A DNA stretch of 64,000 nt from 2-01-FULL-49-22 sp036507655. GTDB taxonomy: Bacteria > Patescibacteriota > Saccharimonadia > Saccharimonadales > UBA10212. The DNA lies in the NCBI GenBank assembly GCA_036507655.1, contig DATCIS010000019.1, forward strand, positions 1 to 64,000, read 5' to 3'. Positions 34,973 to 43,157 of this stretch are shown piece after piece; within the stretch, counting starts at the first letter, position 1, and the number at the start of each line of letters is the position of its first letter. Both the position numbers and the translations under genes were made by a program. The notes beneath the pieces are model-generated. The model saw nothing but the letters and a program-made list of their open reading frames with translations, searched no databases and was not told the DNA's origin.

Positions 34973-35983
34973 TCAGCCCAACCTCACTGGGCGGTAATCT
35001 TCCGGGGCAATCCGCAGATAGTGTTCGATTTCGCGATCTGTCAGTAGACCGGCTTGGGCGCCGACTTTCTGAACTACACTCATGGCGTTAATCGGTGCCC
35101 AAAGCAGCGCGCCGGCGATGTCGGCGCCTCTAATTACGGCGGCTACGAAGGTCGAGCTAAAAGCATCACCGGCTCCCGTGCGGTCATAAGGTGGTTTTGG
35201 GTCGGGATAAATCGGCATTTTGTAGCGGCTAGCGCCATCGCTGGCATAGGCGCCTTTTGGCCCATCGCTAACCAGTACAATTTTTGGGCCAAGCTCATGC
35301 AGCTTGTCGAGTAATTCATGGATGTCATCTTCGTAACGCTTACCAGCAATCTCGGCAGCCTCTTGGCGATTGACGGCCAGTATCTCGCTGCGGACATAAA
35401 TTCGCCTTAGTCGCTGCGCTCCGGCTTCGAGCTGGAAGGTACCTGGCTGAAAGACCAATTTAATTTCTGGATGTCGTTCTAGCCACTGCGCCAGCTCATC
35501 GTGGTACCCTAGAGCGTGCTGGCTGACCGAGCTGAAATATATCCATCGAGGAATATCGATTGATCTGAAGCGTGGCCAGTTATAATCGTATTCCTCGTGC
35601 TTAATCAAGATGGTGCGGTCTTCCCTGTACCAGAGCACGTAGTGATAGTTGCTCTTTTTTTTGGGGTTGATGTGGACGAAGCGCCTGTCGACTTTAGCAT
35701 TATGGAGTGCCCGCAGGATATCACGCCCCCAATCATCGTCACCGATGTTAGATACCAATCCGGATTGCAAACCCACCTTGGCAATGCAAACGGCGGCGTT
35801 AGAAGCATTGCCTACAGCTGGAACTATTGTTGCATGGTCAAATGGAATTTTGGTGGCAAAAGCCATGCTCAAACGCGGCCCGTCATCGGTTTTTTCGACC
35901 TTGGCTTCGTTATCCAAAAGCTTTATAAAAACATCGGTCACTACATCACCTATTGCCAGCACATCGAGCTGTTTCTGCGCCAT
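34973..35983 (-). CDS. PfkB/ribokinase-family carbohydrate kinase
   Basis: 336 residues. It has an N-terminal AIGDVVTDVFIKL, a GNASNAAVCIAKVG substrate-binding block and the C-terminal catalytic RTGAGDAFSSTFVAAV (anion hole and base). It phosphorylates a sugar or nucleoside; the substrate is not predictable. It lies directly downstream of the aldolase gene with a 29-base gap, beside pentose-phosphate enzymes, so a sugar substrate is plausible. Confidence 0.88.
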   Translation of the reverse strand: MAQKQLDVLAIGDVVTDVFIKLLDNEAKVEKTDDGPRLSMAFATKIPFDHATIVPAVGNASNAAVCIAKVGLQSGLVSNIGDDDWGRDILRALHNAKVDRRFVHINPKKKSNYHYVLWYREDRTILIKHEEYDYNWPRFRSIDIPRWIYFSSVSQHALGYHDELAQWLERHPEIKLVFQPGTFQLEAGAQRLRRIYVRSEILAVNRQEAAEIAGKRYEDDIHELLDKLHELGPKIVLVSDGPKGAYASDGASRYKMPIYPDPKPPYDRTGAGDAFSSTFVAAVIRGADIAGALLWAPINAMSVVQKVGAQAGLLTDREIEHYLRIAPEDYRPVRLG

Positions 35984-36012
35984 AATTCTTACGCCTATTT
36001 TAACACAAGCGC

Positions 36013-36924
36013 CTAAGCAGGTTTGGCTTTGCCAGAGGAGCTAAACATGTCAATTTTGGACTCTACAACCTCTTGAACTTCGTCGATAACTTTACCCATT
36101 AGCTTAACAACGGCATACTCGCCTTTATTTTTCTTAAGGACCGATTCAAGAGTATCGCGATAAGCCACCCGCATATCGGAGTTGATGTTGATTTTAGCGA
36201 CGCCGATTTTTACTGCCTCTACAAAGTAGTGCTTGGCGGTCCCGCTGCCACCATGCAGGGAGATATTACAATCAATCGCTTGGCGAATTTGGCATAGCAG
36301 ATCGAGGTCAAGGATTTTTGGCACTGGATATTTGCCGTGCAGGTTGCCAATCTGGGCGGCAAAAGTATCAATCCCGGTCCGGGCTACAAAATCTGCCGCC
36401 TCTTCCGGTTTGGTCATATATTTTTTGACTTCTTGGTAGTCGATTTTCTCTTTATGTAGGTTGGATGAGCCCAAAAAATAACGCTCTTCGGCTTCCACTA
36501 GCGCGCCGGTAAGCTTGGCGGCTTGTACGACTTTCTTGGTCTCAGAAATAATTTCTTCGCGGCTGGCGCCGTGTTTGGCTTGTGAGATATCGATATGGAT
36601 ACACTCAAAGCCGGCTGTAATTCCGGCGATGGCATTATCTACAGTCGGGCTATGGTCTAAGTTAATATACATCTCGACGCTGTACTGGCTTTTGTAGTTA
36701 TCGACAAGGTCACGTACATTTTCTAGCCCCATTGCGTCAGCTTCGGTCTGGCTGACCTCGACCAAGACCGGGGCTTTTTTGGCAATCGCCGCCCGCACCA
36801 CAGCAATCAGCGTTTCCTGGTTATCCAAGTTGAAAGCTCCCAGCGCAAAATGTTCTTTATTGGCCCGTTCAAATGCCGCCCGTGCAGCTTGGCAGTTTCT
36901 TCTGATCTCAGTAAGTATCGGCAT
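36013..36924 (-). CDS. fba: Class II fructose-bisphosphate aldolase
   Basis: 303 residues from MPILTEIRRNCQAARAAFERANKEHFALGAFN. Zinc ligands are suggested by YINLDHSPT, the EAE...FLG region and SLHGGSGT. It cleaves fructose-1,6-bisphosphate or makes it from trioses. The start is placed at MPILTEI because the longer frame overlaps the transketolase gene in another frame; this ATG lies one base after the transketolase stop, which suggests translational coupling. Confidence 0.92.
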   Translation of the reverse strand: MPILTEIRRNCQAARAAFERANKEHFALGAFNLDNQETLIAVVRAAIAKKAPVLVEVSQTEADAMGLENVRDLVDNYKSQYSVEMYINLDHSPTVDNAIAGITAGFECIHIDISQAKHGASREEIISETKKVVQAAKLTGALVEAEERYFLGSSNLHKEKIDYQEVKKYMTKPEEAADFVARTGIDTFAAQIGNLHGKYPVPKILDLDLLCQIRQAIDCNISLHGGSGTAKHYFVEAVKIGVAKININSDMRVAYRDTLESVLKKNKGEYAVVKLMGKVIDEVQEVVESKIDMFSSSGKAKPA

Positions 36925-36925
36925 T

Positions 36926-37906
36926 TTAATGTTTATGGTTGGTGTGGTCCAAAAGTAAATGATGGGCGGCCAAGGCGATGTGGTCGGCATCCAGGCCAAA
37001 GTGCCGCAGCAGTTCCTCGGGCTGGCCGCTTTCGCCGAAGCGGTCTTTCATGCCAATCCTTAACATTGGGGTTGGCAACTTTTCACCTAGCAGTTCGGCG
37101 ATGGCGCCACCGAGCCCGCCATTGATCTGGCCCTCTTCGGCTGTCACTACATGTCGGGTTTTATGGGCACTTGCTAGGATGGTTCTCTCATCGAGTGGTT
37201 TGACGGTTGGCACGTGAACAACCTCGGCTTCTATGCCGTCTTTGGCTAGAATCTTAGCCGCTTCCATAGCCTGGTAGGTCATTGTGCCAGTAGTAATCAA
37301 ACTGACATCGATACCTTCTTTATAAACATAGGCTTTGCCAATCTCGAACGGTGTGTGCTCGGTAGTGAAGACCGGTGTGGCTTCGCGTGCCAGACGCATG
37401 TAATTGGGCTGTCTGTCGGCCGCCATGGCTAAAGTGGCTTTGGCAGCTTCATTACTGTCACAAGGAGCAATTACCACCATGTTTGGTAGAGCGCGCATCA
37501 GCGCTATATCTTCCAGCATCTGGTGTGTCGCGCCGTCCGGACCGACGCTGATACCGGCGTGCGAGCCGACTATTTTAACCGGCCGATCGTTAAGTGCAAT
37601 GGTAGTTCTAATCTGCTCCCAGTTGCGCCCGGGGCTGAAAGCGGCGTAGCTTGAAACGAACGGAATCTTTCCCATAGCTGCCATACCGGCTCCGACAGTT
37701 ACTAGGTTTTGTTCAGCTACGCCAACCTCGACAAATCTTTCCGGAAAAGCCTCAGCGAACAGGTGCATCTGTGTTGATTCGGTCAAGTCGGCCACAATTC
37801 CGACGATATTTTCCCAGCGTTTTCCGGCCTCTAGAAGGCCTTTACCAAATCCCTTACGAATCGGCTCCAGTGTGTCCCAACTATGCGCCAGATGCATCTC
37901 ACTCAT
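36926..37906 (-). CDS. Transketolase, C-terminal subunit
   Basis: 326 residues covering the Pyr and C-terminal domains: FVEVGVAEQNLVTVGAGMAAMGKIPFVSSYA, HAGISVGPDGATHQMLEDIALMR and the end domain (VTAEEGQINGGLGGAIAE). It pairs with the N-terminal subunit gene, which it overlaps by 8 bases. Split transketolases are common in archaea and Patescibacteria. With RPE and RpiB it interconverts pentose, triose and hexose phosphates. Confidence 0.94.
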   Translation of the reverse strand: MSEMHLAHSWDTLEPIRKGFGKGLLEAGKRWENIVGIVADLTESTQMHLFAEAFPERFVEVGVAEQNLVTVGAGMAAMGKIPFVSSYAAFSPGRNWEQIRTTIALNDRPVKIVGSHAGISVGPDGATHQMLEDIALMRALPNMVVIAPCDSNEAAKATLAMAADRQPNYMRLAREATPVFTTEHTPFEIGKAYVYKEGIDVSLITTGTMTYQAMEAAKILAKDGIEAEVVHVPTVKPLDERTILASAHKTRHVVTAEEGQINGGLGGAIAELLGEKLPTPMLRIGMKDRFGESGQPEELLRHFGLDADHIALAAHHLLLDHTNHKH

Positions 37907-38765
37907 GTTCGCTCCGGATTTTGCCGCCTAAAGTCCGTAGCTCTTTAAGCGCCTTTACGGCTTGTTCGTGGTTGGGTGGTGCACCGTGCCAATGGAAGTC
38001 GTACTCCATAAAATCGACGCCCTTACCCGGAACTGTGTGGGCGATAATCATCACTGGCTTTTCGACTATGGCCTTGGCCATATTGCAGGCGTCAATTACA
38101 GCATCGATGTCGTTGCCGTCAATCTCCACAACGTGCCAGCCGAAAGCCTCCCATTTATCCCGTAAGTTCTCCAGTGGCATAACAACTTCTGTCGGCCCGT
38201 CTATCTGGATATTGTTACGGTCGGCGATAGCAATAATGTTGTTGAGTTTGTACTTGGCGGCAAACATAGCGCCTTCCCAGGTGTTGCCTTCATCTTGCTC
38301 GCCGTCGCTCATAATGCAATAAACCCAGCGATGTTGAGCTTTATCCATCCGCAGCGCCATGGCCATTCCAGCAGCCTGACTTAGACCGCTGCCCAACGGC
38401 CCGCTGGTAGTTTCCAGCCCCGGCAGCCGAAGCCGTTCGGGGTGACCTTGCAGGCGCGAGCCAAACTGCCTGAGCGTCATTAGCTCCTTCTTTTCAAAGT
38501 AACCAGCGTGCGCCATGGTTACATAGCGAACCGGCGTGCAGTGGCCGTTCGAAAGAATTAGAATATCGCGCTCATCCCATTCGGGGGTTTCCGGATCGTG
38601 CTTTAGTATTTCGAAATATAGTGCCGTAAAGATATCAGCTAAACCAAGCGGCCCAGCTGAGTGGCCGCTGCCGGCGTGCTCGAGCATTTTAATTAAATCG
38701 ATGCGGATTTCGTTGGCTTTTTTCTCTAACGCCGGCAAAGAATGGTGTTTTTGCTCTTTTGTCAT
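37899..38765 (-). CDS. Transketolase, N-terminal (TPP-binding) subunit
   Basis: 288 residues from MTKEQKHHSLPALEKKANEIR. GHSAGPLGLADIFTALYF, the TPP and metal motif SDGEQDEGNTWEGAMFA, and the HTVPGKGVDFMEYDFHWHGAPP end are seen. The first listed Met 39 bases upstream would lie within the preceding epimerase gene's end; the internal start fits the family. It is the N-terminal half of an intact two-gene enzyme. Confidence 0.94.
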   Translation of the reverse strand: MTKEQKHHSLPALEKKANEIRIDLIKMLEHAGSGHSAGPLGLADIFTALYFEILKHDPETPEWDERDILILSNGHCTPVRYVTMAHAGYFEKKELMTLRQFGSRLQGHPERLRLPGLETTSGPLGSGLSQAAGMAMALRMDKAQHRWVYCIMSDGEQDEGNTWEGAMFAAKYKLNNIIAIADRNNIQIDGPTEVVMPLENLRDKWEAFGWHVVEIDGNDIDAVIDACNMAKAIVEKPVMIIAHTVPGKGVDFMEYDFHWHGAPPNHEQAVKALKELRTLGGKIRSEHE

Positions 38766-38778
38766 CTTGCTTATGATT

Positions 38779-39441
38779 TTACGTTGTGCCGGTCTCTTCA
38801 GCAATGCGCACTAGCGCGCGGTAAGCTCGTTCTGGGTTGTCAGAGTTCTGGATAAAACCGCCGACATTCAGCACGTCAACGCCGCCGAAAACCAGTTCGG
38901 CGACATTCTGATCATTAATGCCGCCGTCCCAACCGACCTCCAGATCTGGTTTCTGGTTTTTCAGTATCTCTACCTTCTTGAGATGGCTCAAATTGGCTTG
39001 GCCGCCAAACCTTCCTAAGTCGCCGCTGAAAATCAACACATGGTCGATGTCGTCGATTACCGAAAAGATCTCTTCTGGGAATGTTTGTGGCAAAAGTGCG
39101 ACGCCCAACCTGATCGAATGGTCGCGACAAAAGTCAACAACCTGACCGAAGTCGCCCTCGGCTTCAGCGTGGACAATAATTAGATTGGGCTTGTGCTGCA
39201 AAATTTTTTGGATAGCCGGCAGCGGGTTTTGATACATCAGGTGGAAATCGGCTAAAAACCCAACAGGCCACCAAGCGTCTTCTGGAGCCACCGTTTTGTG
39301 TGGCACAAAAGTCCCATCTGTCAGGTCGATTTGTATCCGGTGCGCAAAATGAGCGACATTTTGAATCTGTTTTTGATAATTATCTTTATCGGCGGCTAAA
39401 ATCGCCGGGCAAATAATCGGTTTTTTAGCTGCCAAGTCCAT
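38779..39441 (-). CDS. rpe: Ribulose-phosphate 3-epimerase-like protein
   Basis: 220 residues, TIM barrel. CPAILAADKDNY, RIQIDLTDGTFVPHKT and EVGWDGGINDQNV correspond to the family metal-binding and active-site strands, with changes from typical RPE (for example HIDVMDG is QIDLTDG). It converts ribulose-5-P and xylulose-5-P. The start overlaps the RpiB gene by 17 bases. The divergence leaves room for a related epimerase activity. Confidence 0.82.
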   Translation of the reverse strand: MDLAAKKPIICPAILAADKDNYQKQIQNVAHFAHRIQIDLTDGTFVPHKTVAPEDAWWPVGFLADFHLMYQNPLPAIQKILQHKPNLIIVHAEAEGDFGQVVDFCRDHSIRLGVALLPQTFPEEIFSVIDDIDHVLIFSGDLGRFGGQANLSHLKKVEILKNQKPDLEVGWDGGINDQNVAELVFGGVDVLNVGGFIQNSDNPERAYRALVRIAEETGTT

Positions 39442-39922
39442 TTATCTTACCAATGCGTCGTTGATGACGTGCTTCTTCACGAAAAGGCGTCTCCAACCAT
39501 AATTTAATCACCTGCTTCATATCTTCGAGGGCTACAAATCGGGCAGCCAGGCTCAGCATATTGGAATCATTGTGGGTTCGGCTTAGCCGGACAACCTCAT
39601 ATGGATCGTGGCTGGTGCGACCGGTCACATCAGTAACTTTTCTGGACACGGCAGGCCCATAAAACAGGCTACACCGTATGCCTTTGATTTTATTAGCCAC
39701 CATCGCCTCGCCTTGCCCTGAGCCACCAAAAACTAGGCCTCGTTGGCATTCGCCGGAAGCTACTGATTCGGCAGCCGGAATAATAAAATCCGGGTAATCA
39801 TCATCTGGATTTAGACTCTTGGGGCCGAAATTTTTAACTTCGTGCCCTGCTGATTCGAGATAAGCGGCTATATCATTAAGTTGCTCAAATCCAGCGTGGT
39901 CAGATGCCAGTGCAATCTTCAT
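39425..39922 (-). CDS. rpiB: Ribose-5-phosphate isomerase B, Glu-type
   Basis: 165 residues. IALASDHAGFEQL and RTHNDSNMLSLAARF are RpiB signatures. The loop FGGSGQGEAMVANKIKGIR has Glu where Escherichia coli RpiB uses a catalytic Cys, as in the mycobacterial type. It isomerises ribose-5-P and ribulose-5-P. It heads the rpiB-rpe-tkt-fba run. Confidence 0.93.
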   Translation of the reverse strand: MKIALASDHAGFEQLNDIAAYLESAGHEVKNFGPKSLNPDDDYPDFIIPAAESVASGECQRGLVFGGSGQGEAMVANKIKGIRCSLFYGPAVSRKVTDVTGRTSHDPYEVVRLSRTHNDSNMLSLAARFVALEDMKQVIKLWLETPFREEARHQRRIGKINGLGS

Positions 39923-39940
39923 TTTTCTTCTCCCATTTTA

Positions 39941-40022
39941 AGGAAAAGAGAAGCCCGAGCGGCGGATTCATTCCGCGCCCGGCGCGATGAGAAAAACGTA
40001 GTTTGTCTCATAAGCGTCAGCG
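39941..40022. repeat. Two-stem-loop repeat, copy C
   Basis: It directly follows the GAPDH stop on the minus strand. Stem 1 pairs GCGGA (39962-39966) with TCCGC (39972-39976). Stem 2 pairs ATGAGA (39987-39992) with TCTCAT (40006-40011), and AAAC with GTTT inside. The GGCGCGATGAGAAA core is shared with the other copies. Confidence 0.8.
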
Positions 40023-41396
40023 TCAAAACCTGTGGACACCGTCGATATTGGTGGCGTCAGATGGCAAAGGGTGCTTTGGTTGCTCACCATCGATGATATA
40101 TCCGGCCCCTTTGGTATCTTCACCGGCCGCCGATTTGTCGCCATCTTCGGCTGTAAGTGGTTCTTTGTCTTGTACTTCCAGACTTGGTACAGATTTTGCT
40201 AATAAATCAGGCTCTTTTTGAGTCGATTCAGGCGCTGGCAGTAGTGGCTCGTCCGGGGGTTCGGTGATATTTAGCTTTTTCTCTTTGGATTCAATATCTT
40301 TCTGGTCTTTGTGATGCCGATCGGCGTGTTTGGCTTCAACGTCTTTGAGATTGGCCTGATTATCTTCGTCTTCGGACTCAGAGCCACTGCTTAAGAGCCG
40401 CGCGACATCTGCCGTTAGTTCGACCAGGCGGTTACTATAGCCCCATTCGTTGTCGTACCAAGCAACAACTTTAACTAAATTACCGTCAACAACCGCGGTT
40501 AGCGGCAAATCAACAATCGCTGAGTGGCTGTTACCGATAAAATCGCTGCTAACCAATTCCTCCTCAGTAACATCCAAAATGCCCTGGAAATATGGATCGG
40601 CTGAAGCTTTTTTAAGGACTTCGTTGACTTCTTCAACCGTTGTGTTCTTTTTGGTAACTACAGCAAAATCGCTTAAAGACACGACCGGGGTTGGTACGCG
40701 CAGGCTCAGGCCGCCGAAAATTCCCTCCAGAGACGGCATGGCCTTAGCAGCCGCGATACTGGCGCCGGTCGTCGTCGGGACGATATTGGTGGCCGCGTTG
40801 CGAGCCTCACGAATGTCCTTGGCTGGGCCGTCCAACAGAACCTGGCTGGCTGTATAACTGTGGATGGTTGTCATCATGGCTTTTTCGATACCGAAATTAG
40901 ATTCGAGTATAGCCATAATCGGCGTTATAGAGTTGGTGGTACAGGAGGCATTACTAATTACTTCACTAGCTGAGTTTATTTTGTCCTCATTGACGCCGAG
41001 GACAATCGTCTCAGCACCATCGCCTTTGGCTGGTGCGCTGATTATGACTTTTTTAGCTCCGGCTTCAATATGGGCTTTGGCCTTGGCCGGGTCAGTGAAA
41101 AGTCCGGTAGACTCAATCACAACCTCAACACCTAAATCCCTCCAGGGTAATTTGGCCGGGTCTTTCTCGGATAAAACTTTTATTTTCTGGTCTTTAACGA
41201 TAATGTTCTGCTCATCGGACGCAACATCATATTGATAAGCGCCGTAGTTACTGTCGTGCTTTAGTAGATGGGCCAAAGTCTTGGTATCGGTCAGGTCGTT
41301 AACGGCTACAATTTCCAAGTCAGGACGCTCAAAAGCAATCTTGAAGGTATTTCGGCCGATTCGACCGAAGCCGTTTATAGCGATTTTAGTTTTCAT
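40023..41396 (-). CDS. gap: Glyceraldehyde-3-phosphate dehydrogenase with 120-residue tail
   Basis: 457 residues from MKTKIAINGFGRIGRN. The NAD-binding GFGRIGR, catalytic Cys152 in SNASCTTNS, and the WYDNEWGYSNRLVELTADVARLL end of the standard enzyme are intact at 1-336. A further 120 residues are disordered, rich in Asp, Glu, Lys and Pro, and absent from usual 330-340-residue GAPDH. GGGAG precedes the ATG. Transcription is likely controlled at the palindrome upstream. Confidence 0.95.
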   Translation of the reverse strand: MKTKIAINGFGRIGRNTFKIAFERPDLEIVAVNDLTDTKTLAHLLKHDSNYGAYQYDVASDEQNIIVKDQKIKVLSEKDPAKLPWRDLGVEVVIESTGLFTDPAKAKAHIEAGAKKVIISAPAKGDGAETIVLGVNEDKINSASEVISNASCTTNSITPIMAILESNFGIEKAMMTTIHSYTASQVLLDGPAKDIREARNAATNIVPTTTGASIAAAKAMPSLEGIFGGLSLRVPTPVVSLSDFAVVTKKNTTVEEVNEVLKKASADPYFQGILDVTEEELVSSDFIGNSHSAIVDLPLTAVVDGNLVKVVAWYDNEWGYSNRLVELTADVARLLSSGSESEDEDNQANLKDVEAKHADRHHKDQKDIESKEKKLNITEPPDEPLLPAPESTQKEPDLLAKSVPSLEVQDKEPLTAEDGDKSAAGEDTKGAGYIIDGEQPKHPLPSDATNIDGVHRF

Positions 41397-41405
41397 TAAT
41401 CTCCC

Positions 41406-41452
41406 ACCATACAATTCATTTCAATTGTATGGTTTTATGCTAAAGCTTTCAA
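41406..41452 (-). promoter_or_regulatory. GAPDH promoter with palindromic operator
   Basis: On the minus strand TTGAAA (41452-41447), a 17-base spacer and TACAAT (41429-41424). An 11-bp-arm palindrome ACCATACAATT-N6-AATTGTATGGT (41406-41433) covers the -10 box and expected transcription start. It could be a repressor site or a hairpin in the 5' leader just before the ribosome-binding site. Confidence 0.6.
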
Positions 41453-41456
41453 CAGT

Positions 41457-41990
41457 TTATGAGGACTTCTGAGCCCGTTCGATCGACTCAGCAATGACTT
41501 TCTTGGCTTCTTCGGTATCACCCCAGCCTAAGACTTTGGTGCTGCCGGGTTTTTTTAGGTCTTTGTAGTGGGAGAAGTGGTGGTCAATTTTTTGCTTCCA
41601 GCGCTCCCCCAAATCGTCTAGAGATTTTATTGAATCTCCGCTGTCACGGTCGTCAGCCGGAACAACGATGATTTTATGGTCCATCTCACCGTCATCCTCG
41701 AAATTCAGGATGCCGACTATTCTGCCTTTCAGCCAAACCCCAGTGCCAACCGGCTGGGAGGTAACTATCAATGTATCCAGTTCATCACCGTCTTCATCTA
41801 GGGTTTGCGGTATGAATCCGTAATTTACCGGCTTGGCAAAAATCTTCGGCTCAACTCTATCGAGCCTGAAAGCTGCTCGCTTACGATCCCATTCGATCTT
41901 CATGATAGAACCTTCCGGAATTTCAACGACGGTGTTGAGTTCGCCGTTGCGCCAATCACCCGGCTCTAAAACTTGATTGAAATCTGGCAT
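41457..41990 (-). CDS. ppa: Inorganic pyrophosphatase (family I)
   Basis: 177 residues. KIEWDRKR, YGFIPQTLDEDGDELD (65-72, metal-binding Asp residues) and the VVPADDRDS block define the soluble family I enzyme, which pulls biosynthetic reactions forward by hydrolysing PPi. It lies upstream of GAPDH on the same strand and diverges from the GDPD gene. Confidence 0.95.
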   Translation of the reverse strand: MPDFNQVLEPGDWRNGELNTVVEIPEGSIMKIEWDRKRAAFRLDRVEPKIFAKPVNYGFIPQTLDEDGDELDTLIVTSQPVGTGVWLKGRIVGILNFEDDGEMDHKIIVVPADDRDSGDSIKSLDDLGERWKQKIDHHFSHYKDLKKPGSTKVLGWGDTEEAKKVIAESIERAQKSS

Positions 41991-42033
41991 CTTTAAGTTT
42001 CGGTTAACTGGCAGTATTGTACACTATTTTGAG

Positions 42034-42711
42034 ATGATTATTGTCGGTCACCGCGGTGCGTCGGGGTTAGCTCCGGAAAATACCATTAAGGCCTTAGAGC
42101 TCGGCCGGGATTTGGCCGACGGCGTGGAATTTGACGTCAGAGTAACCAAGGATAAAGTTCCCATACTTAACCATGATGCCGGAATATTCGATAAAGATAG
42201 CAGACGGTGGTTGATAAAAGATTATAGCTATTCTCAGCTCAAAAAACTGAGACCGAGCCTGGCAACTCTGGAAGAAGCCCTGTCGCTCAAGTATGGTAAG
42301 ACCCGTGTCTTCATTGAAATCAAAGCCCTAGAGCCAACCGAGCCGATAATTCAAGTTATTCGGCCATATTTTAAAAAAAGGCGGCTTCAAATCGCTATCG
42401 GGTCATTTGATTTTGAAGTTCTAAAAAAAGTTCGAACTCAGCTCCCGGAAGTTCAGTTATTGATCAACGAAAGGTGGTCGAGCTTAAGGGCCAATTGGCG
42501 CGCCCGCCAACTTAATACCAATCAGATAAATATTGAGCACCGCTTCTTATGGTTTGGACTAGTAAGCATGCTGAGCAGGCGAGGGATTGTGCTCTATACT
42601 TACACTCTAAACGACCCCCGTAAAGCCCGCAATTGGCAAAAGCACGGCTTAGCCGGAGTATTTACAGATTTTCCTAACCTCTTTACAAGAAAAGTTAGTC
42701 GGTTACGCTAA
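42034..42711 (+). CDS. Glycerophosphodiester phosphodiesterase
   Basis: 225 residues from MIIVGHRGASGLAPENTIKALE. Catalytic GHRG with His6, EFDVRVTKD with the metal ligands, LNHD and FIEIK are the GDPD signature. It releases glycerol-3-phosphate from glycerophosphodiesters and is without a signal peptide, so cytoplasmic. The start is the ATG 8 bases after a TACACT box (leaderless type); the longer frame would run into the ppa promoter area. The end overlaps the convergent cupredoxin gene by 17 bases. Confidence 0.92.
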   Translation: MIIVGHRGASGLAPENTIKALELGRDLADGVEFDVRVTKDKVPILNHDAGIFDKDSRRWLIKDYSYSQLKKLRPSLATLEEALSLKYGKTRVFIEIKALEPTEPIIQVIRPYFKKRRLQIAIGSFDFEVLKKVRTQLPEVQLLINERWSSLRANWRARQLNTNQINIEHRFLWFGLVSMLSRRGIVLYTYTLNDPRKARNWQKHGLAGVFTDFPNLFTRKVSRLR

Positions 42712-43111
42712 CCGTACCATGCATCGAGGGATGAAGACCGCAGATATAGTTAAAGCTGCCGACCTGGTTGAATGTAAAGCTAAAAGTATCATTATTGCCT
42801 AAGTTTTGGCTCTGAGGACCGCTGTCCGATTCGGCCTCAATAGTGTGAGCTACGCTGTCATTATTCGTCCAAGTTACCTTTGTTCCCTTCTTAACGGTTA
42901 TATCAGTAGGTGAAAACGCGAAATTACTAATGCTGACTTTATCAGTCGAAGCCGCTGATTGGTTATTCGAGGAAGTGTTTTGGCTATTTTGAGTAGTTGA
43001 GCTGCTCTGCTGGGTTGAGTTGTTATCAGTCTGATTATTACCTCGACCGGCGACTATAAAAATAGCAGCCGCTATTAAGGCGATTACAATTAAACCCGCC
43101 AGATATTTCAT
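42695..43111 (-). CDS. Membrane-anchored cupredoxin
   Basis: 138 residues from MKYLAGLIVIALIAAAIFIVAG. GGAGG lies 8 bases before this ATG. An N-terminal helix (2-21) anchors or exports it, followed by a Ser/Thr/Asn/Gln linker (24-56). The beta domain carries the type 1 copper ligands His89, Cys124, His127 and Met130 (C-x2-H-x2-M). It would shuttle electrons outside the membrane. The partner is unknown; no copper oxidase is in the window. Confidence 0.88.
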   Translation of the reverse strand: MKYLAGLIVIALIAAAIFIVAGRGNNQTDNNSTQQSSSTTQNSQNTSSNNQSAASTDKVSISNFAFSPTDITVKKGTKVTWTNNDSVAHTIEAESDSGPQSQNLGNNDTFSFTFNQVGSFNYICGLHPSMHGTVSVTD

Positions 43112-43157
43112 TCTATAAACCTCCATTTATATGCCAAAAGATATAATATCACGCTGG

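Noticed and set aside
36925..36999. 25-residue N-terminal extension of the aldolase
   Set aside because: It overlaps the transketolase gene in another frame and has no family similarity; the inner ATG follows the transketolase stop by one base.
36926..38765. Frameshifted transketolase
   Set aside because: The two parts match known N- and C-terminal subunits, each with its own start and stop, as in archaea and other CPR.
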